DNA of 42,980 nt from an uncultured Mollicutes bacterium (GTDB lineage Bacteria; Bacillota_I; Bacilli_A; RFN20; CAG-826). Every line of letters begins with the position of its first letter. Positions within the stretch are counted from its first letter, which is position 1. Under the pieces are notes generated by a model. It did not search any database. It was not told the origin of the DNA and saw only the letters and a list, made by a program, of their open reading frames with translations. Both the position numbers and the translations under genes were made by a program. Below, in pieces: positions 31,122 through 40,185 of the stretch. Location of the stretch: NCBI GenBank assembly GCA_900545015.1, contig UQXJ01000011.1, forward strand, positions 1-42,980. Reading direction: 5' to 3'.

Positions 31122-31706
31122 TTAATTAAAATGTTTATGATTTGTAGGCTTTTTTGAGTTAAATGTTCTTTTTCTAGTTGCGACATCTTTAGATGCTTTA
31201 GGCTTTTTGTGACTTATAGGGTCTTTTTCTCGACCGTTAGAAATTTCACAATTAATTTGTCTATTGTTAAATTTAGCATTAGAAATATTGCTTAAAATAG
31301 CGTTTCCTAAATTTTCTTTTACTTCAAAAAATGAGTATGATGGAAGCATTCTAACTGTAGCAAAATCTTGTTTTTTAAGTGTAGGCAAGAATGTTCTTAA
31401 TACGTTAATTAAGCCATCTTCATCAAGATCATCCATTTTTCCTAAATTAATAAAATAACGTTTTGTGTCATAAATTTTATTTATTCTTTTAGTTTCAATC
31501 TTTCCTTCATCTTTATGAAACTTGTTATTTAATTTAACGTTTCTAATTGATTTAAGATTACTTTCATCTATTGATCTTAAAAAGCTTGCTGCTAAATCTA
31601 TAACATCAACTTTATATTTTTTAGAATAATCATTAATTTCTTTTTTATATGACTCTAAAGTTTCACTATCGTTTCTTATGTTTGTAATTAAATTTTCTAC
31701 TGTCAT
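31122..31706 (-). CDS. Stand-alone DbpA-type RNA-binding protein with basic tail
   Basis: A 194-residue protein. Residues about 83-158 match the RNA-binding domain at the C-terminus of DbpA/CsdA-type DEAD-box helicases (KRYFINLGKMDDLDEDGLINVLRTFLP...ATVRMLPSYSFFEVKENLGNAILSNISNAKFNNRQINCEIS). The N-terminal stretch (YKKEINDYSKKYKVDVIDLAASFLRSI) looks like the linker that precedes this domain in such helicases, and the tail is rich in K, R and H. The helicase core is absent and no helicase gene is adjacent, so this is a free-standing derivative, perhaps an RNA chaperone or ribosome-binding factor. It lies upstream of the PAP2 gene on the same strand, 23 bases away. Confidence 0.7.
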   Translation of the reverse strand: MTVENLITNIRNDSETLESYKKEINDYSKKYKVDVIDLAASFLRSIDESNLKSIRNVKLNNKFHKDEGKIETKRINKIYDTKRYFINLGKMDDLDEDGLINVLRTFLPTLKKQDFATVRMLPSYSFFEVKENLGNAILSNISNAKFNNRQINCEISNGREKDPISHKKPKASKDVATRKRTFNSKKPTNHKHFN

Positions 31707-31870
31707 TATTTTTCTCTCTTTCTAGGCGTCTAGTATAGCATAAAAGTTGTTGAATCATAAATTTTAAAAATATTTTTAATCAAATATGCAACAAATTTAG
31801 ACTAATTGAACTCAAAAATTTGCTTCATTTAATACTTTTTCTTTAATAATTATAGTAGAATATTAAACGT

Positions 31871-32590
31871 ATGGATGAATGCATTAAAAAATTATTTGAA
31901 TATATTGAAAAAATAGGAAACTTCAAACTTCCTAATTACGAATTGTTGCCTTCTATTCCTTTATATATGGAACAAGTCACAAAATATATAAATATGAGTC
32001 TTGCACCATTAGTTAATGATGACAATTCTTCTTTGATTACTGGTTATATGGTTAATAACTATGTTAAAGCTAAAATTATTAATCCACCAAAAGACAAACA
32101 ATACGATGATGAACATATCGCTTATTTAATTTTTATTACCTTACTTAAAAATAGTGCTTCATTAAAGGATATAGCAACTTTTATTGAACTTGATAAAGAA
32201 TTTATTAAGGATAGAAAAGATCTTTATAACTTTTATAAGAAACTTCAAGAACAAATTCTTCAAGAAACTCAAAGTGATATTTTTAAATTATTTAAAGAAT
32301 ATAACTTAAATGCTGAAGAAATTGAAAATGCTCCTGTTCAAAACGCAGAAGAAGGCCAAAAAGAAAATAAAGAAAATAAAAAATTTAGCAAAGAGGTTAG
32401 AGAATTTGCTCGTATAGCTTTAAGACTTTATATTGAAAGTGAAACTAGAAAGATTGTTGCTGATACAATTATGAAATATGTTAACAATTCTGTTCTTCCT
32501 GAACAGGTTATGAAAGATAACAAGAAAGAAGAACAGTTTGAAATAAGAAAGCTTGAAGAAGAAGCTAAAAAACTAGGAAATAGAAAGTAG
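31871..32590 (+). CDS. DUF1836-family protein
   Basis: A 239-residue cytosolic protein. Residues 24-130 carry the DUF1836 pattern: LPSIPLYMEQVTKYINMSL, TGYMVNNYVKAKIINPPKDKQYDDEHIAYLIFITLLKNSASLKDIATFI. The domain has a winged-helix character similar to MerR-type DNA-binding proteins, so a regulatory role is often assumed but not proven. The C-terminal half is charged and helical. No Shine-Dalgarno site is present: a -10-like TAGAAT (31856-31861) lies only nine bases before the ATG, suggesting a leaderless mRNA. It is followed seven bases later by galE. Confidence 0.8.
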   Translation: MDECIKKLFEYIEKIGNFKLPNYELLPSIPLYMEQVTKYINMSLAPLVNDDNSSLITGYMVNNYVKAKIINPPKDKQYDDEHIAYLIFITLLKNSASLKDIATFIELDKEFIKDRKDLYNFYKKLQEQILQETQSDIFKLFKEYNLNAEEIENAPVQNAEEGQKENKENKKFSKEVREFARIALRLYIESETRKIVADTIMKYVNNSVLPEQVMKDNKKEEQFEIRKLEEEAKKLGNRK

Positions 32591-32597
32591 AGGATTT

Positions 32598-33617
32598 ATG
32601 AAAGTTTTAGTTACAGGCGGCTTAGGTTTTATTGGCAGTCATACCGTTGTAAGTCTTATTGAAAATGGCTTTGATGTTGTTATTGTTGATAATCTCTACA
32701 ATGCAAAAATGGCAGCTCTTGATGGAATCGAAGCAATTACTCATGTAAGGCCAATATTTTACAAAGTTAATTGTGAAGATGAAGAAAAAATGGATGAAAT
32801 CTTTAAAAAAGAAAAAGTCGATTCAATTATTCATTTTGCTGGCTATAAAGCAGTTGGCGAAAGTGTAAAGAAACCATTAATGTACTATTCAAACAATTTA
32901 TGCACGACATTTACTTTATTAAAATTAATGGATAAATATGGTGTCAAGAATTTAGTATTTTCATCATCTGCAACAATTTATGGTGTTCCAGATTCAGTAC
33001 CATTAACAGAAGAAGCTCCAAGAAAGAGTGCAACATCACCTTATGGTGAAACAAAAGTTATGATTGAAAGAATTTTAGAAGACATAAGTTTTGTTAATCC
33101 TGATTTAAATGTTGCAGTATTAAGATACTTTAATCCAATAGGCGCTCATAAATCAGGACTTCTTGGTGAAGATCCAAATGGAATTCCAAATAACTTATTA
33201 CCTTATATAAATAGAGTTGCATGTGGATTATTAAAAGAAGTTCACGTTTATGGAAATGATTATCCAACCGCTGATGGAACTGGTGTTAGAGATTATATTC
33301 ATGTTTGTGACTTAGCTTATGGACACGTTCTTGCTTTAAAGAAACTTGCTTCAAAACCTGGACTTGTTGTTTATAACCTTGGAACCGGAAAAGGAACAAG
33401 TGTTTTAGAAGTTATTAAAGCCTATGAAGAATCTACAGGAATTAAAATTCCTTACGTAATTGAAGGAAGAAGACCTGGTGATGTTGCTATTAACTATGCA
33501 GCAACTGATAAAGCATATAAGGAACTTGGATTTAAATGCCAATATACAGTTAAAGATGCTTGTTTAGATGGTTATAATTTCCAAAAAGCTGAATTAGAAA
33601 GAAAAAAACATCAATAA
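32598..33617 (+). CDS. galE: UDP-glucose 4-epimerase
   Basis: A 339-residue short-chain dehydrogenase-type epimerase that interconverts UDP-glucose and UDP-galactose (or the GlcNAc/GalNAc pair). Seen: NAD-binding GGLGFIGS, HFAGYKAVGESVKKP, SSSATIYG with catalytic Ser, SPYGETKVMIE with Tyr-Lys, RYFNPIGAH and GTGVRDYIHVCDLA, all typical for GalE. Full family length. It provides sugar nucleotides for the cell-surface glycans that the neighbouring regions seem devoted to. It is in line with DUF1836 upstream and a P-loop gene three bases downstream. Confidence 0.93.
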   Translation: MKVLVTGGLGFIGSHTVVSLIENGFDVVIVDNLYNAKMAALDGIEAITHVRPIFYKVNCEDEEKMDEIFKKEKVDSIIHFAGYKAVGESVKKPLMYYSNNLCTTFTLLKLMDKYGVKNLVFSSSATIYGVPDSVPLTEEAPRKSATSPYGETKVMIERILEDISFVNPDLNVAVLRYFNPIGAHKSGLLGEDPNGIPNNLLPYINRVACGLLKEVHVYGNDYPTADGTGVRDYIHVCDLAYGHVLALKKLASKPGLVVYNLGTGKGTSVLEVIKAYEESTGIKIPYVIEGRRPGDVAINYAATDKAYKELGFKCQYTVKDACLDGYNFQKAELERKKHQ

Positions 33618-33620
33618 AAT

Positions 33621-34088
33621 ATGAGAATACTTTATGTATTAAGTGGAATACCAGGTAGCGGAAAAACTACCTGGGCCAATAAGTTTCAAAAGAGTCATAA
33701 GAATACTTTTATTGTTTCAAGTGACGAAATAAGAAAAGAACTTACTGGCGCATATCAAAATTTTAAAGAAGAAAATAAAGTCTGGTCTTTATATTATTCT
33801 AGAATCAATGAATATTCTTTATTAAAAAATGATGCTAATATCATTTGCGATTCAACGGCATTAATTGATGAATATAGGCTATTACCACTTAATTATAAAG
33901 GCAAATATGATAAAAAAGTTTTAGTTTACTTTAATGTCTCTCCTTCAATTTGTAAAAGCAGAAATGAAAAGCGAGAAAAAGAAAAAAGAGTTATTGAAAC
34001 TGTTATGGATACAATGATTAACTCAAATCAATATCCTAAAGAAGAAACAATTAAAAAATTTGATGAATTTTTAATTATAAATAAATAA
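33621..34088 (+). CDS. P-loop kinase-like ATPase (AAA_33 type)
   Basis: A 155-residue protein with Walker A GIPGSGKTTWA at 8-18, then VSSDEIRKELTGAYQNF, IICDSTALIDEYR and VYFNVSPSICKSRNEKREKEKRVIE, the pattern of small polynucleotide/zeta-toxin-like kinases. The substrate is unknown. It begins three bases after the galE stop without a clear ribosome site, so translation is probably coupled. It ends directly before the tRNA gene, within two bases. Confidence 0.8.
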   Translation: MRILYVLSGIPGSGKTTWANKFQKSHKNTFIVSSDEIRKELTGAYQNFKEENKVWSLYYSRINEYSLLKNDANIICDSTALIDEYRLLPLNYKGKYDKKVLVYFNVSPSICKSRNEKREKEKRVIETVMDTMINSNQYPKEETIKKFDEFLIINK

Positions 34089-34089
34089 T

Positions 34090-34165
34090 TTCCGAGTAGA
34101 CAAATGGTAAAGTCGAGTGTCTCTGAAACACTTTCTTATAGGTTCGAGTCCTATCTCGGAAGCCA
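34090..34165 (+). tRNA. tRNA-Gln (anticodon CTG)
   Basis: Full cloverleaf with encoded CCA: acceptor TTCCGAG/CTCGGAA, D-arm with GG, anticodon stem AGTGT/ACACT closing the loop CTCTGAA (anticodon CTG, reads CAG), T-arm ATAGG-TTCGAGT-CCTAT, discriminator G. It begins right after the P-loop gene stop and is followed by a terminator. Confidence 0.95.
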
Positions 34166-34184
34166 AAATTAAACGTATATGCTG

Positions 34185-34211
34185 ATGCTAATAGTAGTGT
34201 TGGCATTTTTT
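34185..34211 (+). terminator. Terminator after tRNA-Gln
   Basis: ATGCTAA (34185-34191) pairs with TTGGCAT (34200-34206, one G-T pair) and is followed by a T-run (34207-34211). Confidence 0.65.
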
Positions 34212-34391
34212 ATATATAGAGCAAAATATAGCGAAAATATCAATTTTAAATGAATTTTAGTGTTTAGTAGAAGTGATTTAAAAGGGATTTTAGTAAAAAT
34301 ATGAATGACTGTATTTATGCTAGTAAACGACTAAATAAGGGGCTGCACTAATCAACGCCTAAATGTTCCCTATAAAAAACTTGCATAATAA

Positions 34392-34541
34392 TCTAAAAGT
34401 GATATCGATTACGAATATCATAATGATGAATATGGTTTTACTTTTATTTTTAATCGTAACATTGAATTCTTAAATGGTAAGATAAATGGTAAGATAAATG
34501 AAAATGAAAAGCAAGTGATCACCATTTTATGTTTTTTTTGA
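34392..34541 (+). pseudogene. Remnant of a protein gene, possibly AlbA_2/RecG-like regulator
   Basis: A 49-codon open stretch with no start, reading DYEYHNDEYGFTFIFNR...INENEKQVI, resembles the C-terminal winged-helix part of the AlbA_2-type regulators often annotated as RecG-like. It is interrupted by stops upstream and contains two perfect 12-base copies (34472-34495, unit AAATGGTAAGAT). The gap 34212-34391 shows nothing else. The match is weak, but a decayed gene behind a tRNA gene is common at insertion sites. Confidence 0.3.
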
Positions 34542-34570
34542 TTGCTGTGTATTTTTTTAACTCGTATAAT
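34542..34570 (+). promoter_or_regulatory. Promoter of the YesM/YesN-like operon
   Basis: -35 TTGCTG (34542-34547) and consensus -10 TATAAT (34565-34570), 17-base spacer, giving a leader of about 10 bases before the ATG at 34587. Confidence 0.55.
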
Positions 34571-34586
34571 TAAAAAGAGTTATTTT

Positions 34587-36290
34587 ATGAAGATAAGAAA
34601 AAGAGTCAAAACATCGAATATTATTGCTTTTTCGGAAATATTTTTTATAGGTCTTACGATTACCACGACCCTTTTTTATTACTTTTATAGTAAAAGTAGT
34701 TTAGTTAATGCTGAATTAAATAGAATCGAAAATAACTCAGCTCAGTTTTCTAAAAAAATTAATAATGATTTCTCGAGGTGTATAGAAACTTCACTTAGAA
34801 TTTTTAATCGTAAAGAAACAAGACTATTATCATCTCATCATTATGATTCTTTGGAAGATAATTATGGTAAAAGTGTTGCATTAAATAATCTGATTACTGT
34901 TTTAGATGATGTTTGTATCAATTCTGAATTAATTGAAACTGCCGCAATAAAATTCCCAGAATATAAAATTTATAAAAGCGAAATTGTTTATCCTGAATCT
35001 TATAATTTTCTAGACAAGAAAGATATCGAATACTTATTTAAAACTCTTTCGACAGATGAATATAATTACTCCATGGAGTTTTATAACAATAAATTATTCT
35101 TTTTGGCCTCAAGTGGAGCAGAACTTAAAACTTCTATGATAATTGCTTTTAACAACAATTACTTTTTTGATGAATTCAATCGTGTTCTTGGCGGAGAGTA
35201 CCAAATGAATTTCAATTTAATCGAAGATAAAATAATTCTATCTTGTTTTGATAACGTACCTAATCCAGAAAATTACCTTAATAGTGGTATTTTCAAGGAA
35301 GCGAAAAAACTAGTTTCAAATAATTTATATATTTCAATTAGTGTCAACGAATCTTTTTATGTTCTTTACGTTCAAGACATTCATAGAAACACAAATATCA
35401 ATGCAATTCCGCTATCACCAATTGTTGCAAGTATAATTATATTAATTATCTTTGCTGCCCTAGGTGTTTTCTTAATGTATTATTTTACTATTAGACCTAT
35501 TTTATATTTAAAAAATAAAATGATTAGCATTGGTGGTGGTAATTTAGATACTAGAATTGACAAAAAAATCAGTACTGATTTTCAAATTCTATTTGATAAT
35601 TTTAATTTGATGGCGGAAAGTTTATCGAGGTATGTTAATGATAATTACATTATGCAACTCTCGTTAAAGGAAGCGGAATTTAAACTTTTGGAATCACAAA
35701 TCAATCCTCACTTTCTTTATAATTGTTTTTCGACTTTAAATTTTTTATGTAAATCTAGTGACAATAAATTAGCTATAAAATTTTCTAAAGCTTTATCCAG
35801 TTACTATTACTATATTCAAAAGAATAAAGAAATGTTTGCTTCGCTAGAAAACGAATTGGATTTTTTAAATAAATATATCGAGATTCAACAAATGAGATTT
35901 AATAATCGTGTTGAAATAATAAGGGAAGGTGAGTTAAAAGAGCATAAAGATTTAATGGTACCAAAACTAATTTTTCAACCAATTGTTGAAAACTCTTATA
36001 AATATTGTTTCTCAGAAACTGAATATTCGGGTAAATTATTTATTAAAATAGAAGAGATTACAAATTATGTTAGGATTACGATTTATGATAATGGTGTAAT
36101 AAGTAATGATCAATTTGATGAAATTTGTAAAAAAATTAAACCTTCAAATGAAGAAGTGAGTGCTATTTATAATGTTTATAGTCGATTAAGAGGTACTTCC
36201 GAAGGAAATAACACATTAATTTTAGGTTTATCTGATAATAATAATTTATTAAATGTATTCTATTTCAAAACAGGGGAGAAAAAATGTTAA
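34587..36290 (+). CDS. YesM-like sensor histidine kinase
   Basis: The ATG at 34587 is preferred to the upstream TTG at 34542, which lies in the promoter. This gives 567 residues: first membrane segment about 15-32, a long extracellular sensor region, second membrane segment about 282-304, a HAMP-like linker (IRPILYLKNKMISIGGGNLDTRI), the His_kinase segment LESQINPHFLYNCFSTLNFLC (H375) and an ATPase domain (VPKLIFQPIVENSYKYCF with the N-box). This is the type that pairs with AraC-type regulators and senses sugars. It overlaps the regulator gene by seven bases. Confidence 0.85.
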   Translation: MKIRKRVKTSNIIAFSEIFFIGLTITTTLFYYFYSKSSLVNAELNRIENNSAQFSKKINNDFSRCIETSLRIFNRKETRLLSSHHYDSLEDNYGKSVALNNLITVLDDVCINSELIETAAIKFPEYKIYKSEIVYPESYNFLDKKDIEYLFKTLSTDEYNYSMEFYNNKLFFLASSGAELKTSMIIAFNNNYFFDEFNRVLGGEYQMNFNLIEDKIILSCFDNVPNPENYLNSGIFKEAKKLVSNNLYISISVNESFYVLYVQDIHRNTNINAIPLSPIVASIIILIIFAALGVFLMYYFTIRPILYLKNKMISIGGGNLDTRIDKKISTDFQILFDNFNLMAESLSRYVNDNYIMQLSLKEAEFKLLESQINPHFLYNCFSTLNFLCKSSDNKLAIKFSKALSSYYYYIQKNKEMFASLENELDFLNKYIEIQQMRFNNRVEIIREGELKEHKDLMVPKLIFQPIVENSYKYCFSETEYSGKLFIKIEEITNYVRITIYDNGVISNDQFDEICKKIKPSNEEVSAIYNVYSRLRGTSEGNNTLILGLSDNNNLLNVFYFKTGEKKC

Positions 36291-37489
36291 AAATTGCGGT
36301 TATTGATGATGAGATGATTATTGCAGATGGGTTTACTGATTTATTTAAAAATGCATTTTTTGGTGTTGAATTTAAAACATTTTATAAATCCAGAGATTTA
36401 TTAGAATATAGCGAAAACAATCAAATTGATATTTTAGTTTGCGATATTGATATGCCTGTAATTAACGGAATCAAATTAGCAACAATGTTAAAAGAGAAAA
36501 ATAAATCTTTAAAGGTTTTATTCTTAACTGGGATGAACACTTTCGATTATATTTATTCTTCTTCGAAAGTAGAAGATTCCACATATGTTTTAAAAATGGA
36601 AGATGATGATGTAATTATTAATAAACTTCAAAAACTAATCAACTTAAAAAATGAAGAGCTCGAAACTTCAAAATATTACAACTCTTTAAAAGAACTAAAC
36701 GATCTTCAACATTCAAAGATTAAAACTAATGTCTTGAAACATGTTTTTAATCATGAAGATATTGAGATAGATAAATCATTTTTCGAAAATAAATCGATTA
36801 TTTATTTAAGAATTGACACTCAATTAGATAAAGATAAAGAAAACGAATTGAAATCTCTAATAGCTAAATATTTTAATATTTCAATCAATGAAATAGTTTT
36901 AATTGCCTCAAGAACCTATGCCTTTTTGTACTCACTTTTCGATATGAATCAGGATTATGAAGAAAAATTAAATGATTTTGTTAGAAGCGTCTACTCTAAA
37001 TTTGGAGTTAAATGCAAGATTATTTATACTGCGAATTCTTATCAAGTAAGCGAAATTAAGCAAATGCAAAATCAAGTTATCTCTAATTTTTTACTTTTAG
37101 ATTACCAAAAAAACTTTATCAGAATTTTTGAAGAATTATCTTTATTGCATAAAATAAACGAAAAAGATGAAGTGTTAGTTTTAATCGATAAATACTTGAA
37201 TGAACATATTGGTGCAGAAACATCTTTAATTGAAGTTGCAGATTATCTTCATTACAACACTTCATATTTATCGCGTTATTTTAAGAATATTACTGGCTAT
37301 AATTTTAAAGATTACGTTCGAAAGATTAAATTAGATAAAGCTAAAAGATTGCTTTTACATACTGATATGAAAGTAAAAGACATTGCTAAAACATTAGGAT
37401 TTGAGAGCGTGTCTCACTTTCAAAATGTCTTTAGAAAGGAAGAAAATATTACCCCTTTAGAATATCGAAGAAGCAATATTAAGCAATAA
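36284..37489 (+). CDS. YesN-like response regulator with AraC-type DNA-binding domain
   Basis: A 401-residue regulator: receiver (IAVIDDE; phosphoacceptor segment LVCDIDMPVING; no other clear defect), a divergent middle region, and a C-terminal AraC double helix-turn-helix (TSLIEVADYLHYNTSYLSRYFKNITGYNFKDYVRKIKLDKAKRLL..VKDIAKTLGFESVSHFQNVFRKE). The gene directly precedes the sugar ABC transporter, which is the usual target of such systems. Ribosome site GGGGAG before the ATG. Confidence 0.9.
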   Translation: MLKIAVIDDEMIIADGFTDLFKNAFFGVEFKTFYKSRDLLEYSENNQIDILVCDIDMPVINGIKLATMLKEKNKSLKVLFLTGMNTFDYIYSSSKVEDSTYVLKMEDDDVIINKLQKLINLKNEELETSKYYNSLKELNDLQHSKIKTNVLKHVFNHEDIEIDKSFFENKSIIYLRIDTQLDKDKENELKSLIAKYFNISINEIVLIASRTYAFLYSLFDMNQDYEEKLNDFVRSVYSKFGVKCKIIYTANSYQVSEIKQMQNQVISNFLLLDYQKNFIRIFEELSLLHKINEKDEVLVLIDKYLNEHIGAETSLIEVADYLHYNTSYLSRYFKNITGYNFKDYVRKIKLDKAKRLLLHTDMKVKDIAKTLGFESVSHFQNVFRKEENITPLEYRRSNIKQ

Positions 37490-37581
37490 GTCAAATTTTA
37501 ACAATTTTGTAAATTTTTTAAAATTTAAAACCTCCTTTTATTTGTTTAAGATAGAATTATCAAATTTACAGGGAGGTTTTT

Positions 37582-39231
37582 ATGAATAATAAAAATAGAT
37601 TTAGCGCTTTTATAATAAGCTTATTTGTCTTTGTTTTTGCTACATCATGTGCACCTACAAGTCATAATGATGGTCAAGATTACTACGATCCTGAACATCG
37701 CCCTTTTGGGAGATATGATGAGCCAGTTGTTATAAATGGGGTCATGGAATTTTTAAGCCATAATGACAGCAGAGTTCCTTCATCGATAACTCCAGAAACA
37801 AATGTCTTCATTAAAAAGTTAAAAGAAGAGATGAATATTGAATGGAGATACATGTGGAAAGTTCCTTCATCACAATATGAAAATAAACTTACAGCAACAA
37901 TTTTATCAAAGAATTATCCAGATATTTTAAGATTGAATGCATCACAATATAATAATTTTTTAAAACAAGGATTATTGAAAGATTTAACTGAAACTTATAA
38001 ATATGCTTCTCCTAAAGTTCAAGAATATTTAAATAGAGATCCAGAAGTTATCGAAAGATTAAAACAAGATGATGGAAAAATTTATACTATCCCTCAATAC
38101 GATGACATCAAAAGAGAAGTTCCTGTCATGTATTTTAGAAAAGATTGGTTAGAAAAAGAAAAATTAAGCATCCCTAAAACTCCAGCCGAATTAAAAAATG
38201 TCTTAAAAGTTTTTAAAGAGAAATATAATGCAACTGCTGGTCTTGCGATGTCAAAATCGATTTCTGGTTCACACTTTTCTATTAATAGATACTTACAAAT
38301 GTTTGGTTCTAATCCATTTTCGTTTGTTAAAAATGGTAATAATGAATTAATCGCTAGTGAAGTCACCAATGAATCCAAAAACGCTTTAACTTATTTAGCT
38401 GATTTATTTAAAAGCGGTTTATTAGATCCAAATTTCGGAAGTAATGATGCAACAATGGTGGAATCAAATGTCAAGCAACAAAAAACAGGTGTTATTTTTG
38501 GACCTTGGTGGCAATATGAATTTCCACTTGCAGATCTTTTACCTTCTCAAGATTGGGGCGCAGCTGAAATTCCTTTAGAAGAAGGAGCAAAGCTTGTTTT
38601 ACCTAAACAACAAATTACTTACTATTATGTCGTTTTAAAAAAATGCAAAAATCCAGAAACATTAATGAAAATGATCAATGCCTACATTGAATGGGATGGC
38701 GCAGAAGGATGTAAAGCTGAAGATGGTTATGTTTGGAGTTGGTGTCCTACACAATTCTATGATCCTTATGATATCAACATGCAATATGTTGAAATGAATA
38801 AAAAATTAGAAACAGACCCTACTGCAAGCGGAGAACCTGATCCAAATTGGCCAAACCACCTCAAAAAATTATGGGAAGTCTATCCAGATTACCTCTCTTG
38901 GAAAGAAGACCATGGTTCAGTAAAATTCCAAGCAAATTATTTTTCAAACATTATAGGAAGAATTAATAAAGATGGCGCTTGGGCGGCAATTAATAATACA
39001 TATGAAAAGAATAATTATGTCTTCAATGAATATTATTCAACGCCAACAAATGCCCAATATGATTTTGGCTCACAAATAGCTACACATACTGAAGTATACT
39101 TTGCAAAAGCAATTATGGGTGAAAAAAACACAACATCTGATTGGGACGCTTATGTCAAAGAATGGTACAACTTAGGCGGAACAGAAGTCATGGAATCAAT
39201 CAACGAATGGTATAGATCCCATAAAGGCTAA
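37582..39231 (+). CDS. Sugar ABC transporter substrate-binding lipoprotein (LplA-like)
   Basis: A 549-residue lipoprotein with lipobox ATSC and a strong GGGAGG site. The body is a family-1 type solute-binding protein of the long LplA/YtcQ kind (EWRYMWKVPSSQYENKLTATILSKNYPDILRLNASQYNNFLKQGLLKDLTE; KIYTIPQYDDIKREVPVMYFRKDWLEKEK). These proteins deliver oligosaccharides or uronic-acid-containing sugars to the LplB/YtcP permeases encoded next. A -10-like TAGAAT lies at 37552-37557. The transporter probably works with a shared ATPase encoded elsewhere, as none is present here. Confidence 0.88.
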   Translation: MNNKNRFSAFIISLFVFVFATSCAPTSHNDGQDYYDPEHRPFGRYDEPVVINGVMEFLSHNDSRVPSSITPETNVFIKKLKEEMNIEWRYMWKVPSSQYENKLTATILSKNYPDILRLNASQYNNFLKQGLLKDLTETYKYASPKVQEYLNRDPEVIERLKQDDGKIYTIPQYDDIKREVPVMYFRKDWLEKEKLSIPKTPAELKNVLKVFKEKYNATAGLAMSKSISGSHFSINRYLQMFGSNPFSFVKNGNNELIASEVTNESKNALTYLADLFKSGLLDPNFGSNDATMVESNVKQQKTGVIFGPWWQYEFPLADLLPSQDWGAAEIPLEEGAKLVLPKQQITYYYVVLKKCKNPETLMKMINAYIEWDGAEGCKAEDGYVWSWCPTQFYDPYDINMQYVEMNKKLETDPTASGEPDPNWPNHLKKLWEVYPDYLSWKEDHGSVKFQANYFSNIIGRINKDGAWAAINNTYEKNNYVFNEYYSTPTNAQYDFGSQIATHTEVYFAKAIMGEKNTTSDWDAYVKEWYNLGGTEVMESINEWYRSHKG

Positions 39232-39236
39232 TTTAT

Positions 39237-40175
39237 ATGGAAAACATAGCAAAAAAATCTAAGTTTAAGATTAAGAGTTTCCACAAAAGAAATGGCCAAT
39301 TGATTTGGTGGTTATTATTACTTCCAGGTTTATTACTTACATTGGTTTTTAAATATGGACCAATGTTTGGAATTACCGTGGCTTTCCAAGATTTTGGTCT
39401 TGGTAGTAGCGGCTTTTTCGGAAATGAATGGGTTGGTTTAGATAATTTTTATAGCGTTTTTAGATTAAAAGGCTTTGTTCAATCTATAAACAATACGCTC
39501 ATTATTTCTTCAACCAAAATTATTTTAGGAATCGTTTTCCCTTTAATTTTGGCTTTATGCCTCAACGAGGTTGGTAAAAAATGGTTTTCTAAAATTGTTC
39601 AAACAGCATATTTCCTCCCTTTCTTCCTTAGCTGGATTATCTTAGGTGGAATTATCAATCAAATGTTCTCATATAATGGAATTGTAAATACTTTAATTGC
39701 AGCATTTGGCTTTGATAGAGTGGTGTTTTTGATAAACAATGAATGGTTTAGAACAATTATAATCTTATCTGATGTGTGGAAAGGTATGGGGTATAACATG
39801 ATTATATTCTTAGCTGCCATCTCCTCTATTGATCCTTCGCTATATGAAGCGGCTGAAATTGATGGCGCTAATAGAATCCAAAGAGTCATCCATATTACTT
39901 TACCAGGAATTTTACCTACATTGGCATTAATTGCCACCTTATCATTAAACGGCTTATTAAACGGAAACTTTGATCAAGTTGTCGTCTTATATAACCCAAT
40001 GGTCTATGAAAAAGGCGATATTATCGATACTTTTATCTATAGATTAGGCTTTACGGGAGATAGTAAACTCGATATATCAGCGGCTGTTGGTTTATTAAAA
40101 TCAGTAATTTCATTTTTGTTAGTTGGTGGAACTTATTATTTCGCTTACAAGAAATTTGATTACCGAATATTTTAG
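39237..40175 (+). CDS. Sugar ABC transporter permease (LplB-like)
   Basis: A 312-residue permease with about six membrane segments and the EAA loop YEAAEIDGANRIQRVIHITLPGI, which binds the ATPase. The N-terminus WWLLLLPGLLLTLVFKYGPMFGITVAFQDF is typical of LplB/YteP-like subunits that go with LplA-type binding proteins. It starts five bases after the binding-protein stop. Confidence 0.9.
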   Translation: MENIAKKSKFKIKSFHKRNGQLIWWLLLLPGLLLTLVFKYGPMFGITVAFQDFGLGSSGFFGNEWVGLDNFYSVFRLKGFVQSINNTLIISSTKIILGIVFPLILALCLNEVGKKWFSKIVQTAYFLPFFLSWIILGGIINQMFSYNGIVNTLIAAFGFDRVVFLINNEWFRTIIILSDVWKGMGYNMIIFLAAISSIDPSLYEAAEIDGANRIQRVIHITLPGILPTLALIATLSLNGLLNGNFDQVVVLYNPMVYEKGDIIDTFIYRLGFTGDSKLDISAAVGLLKSVISFLLVGGTYYFAYKKFDYRIF

Positions 40176-40185
40176 GAGGGATAAT

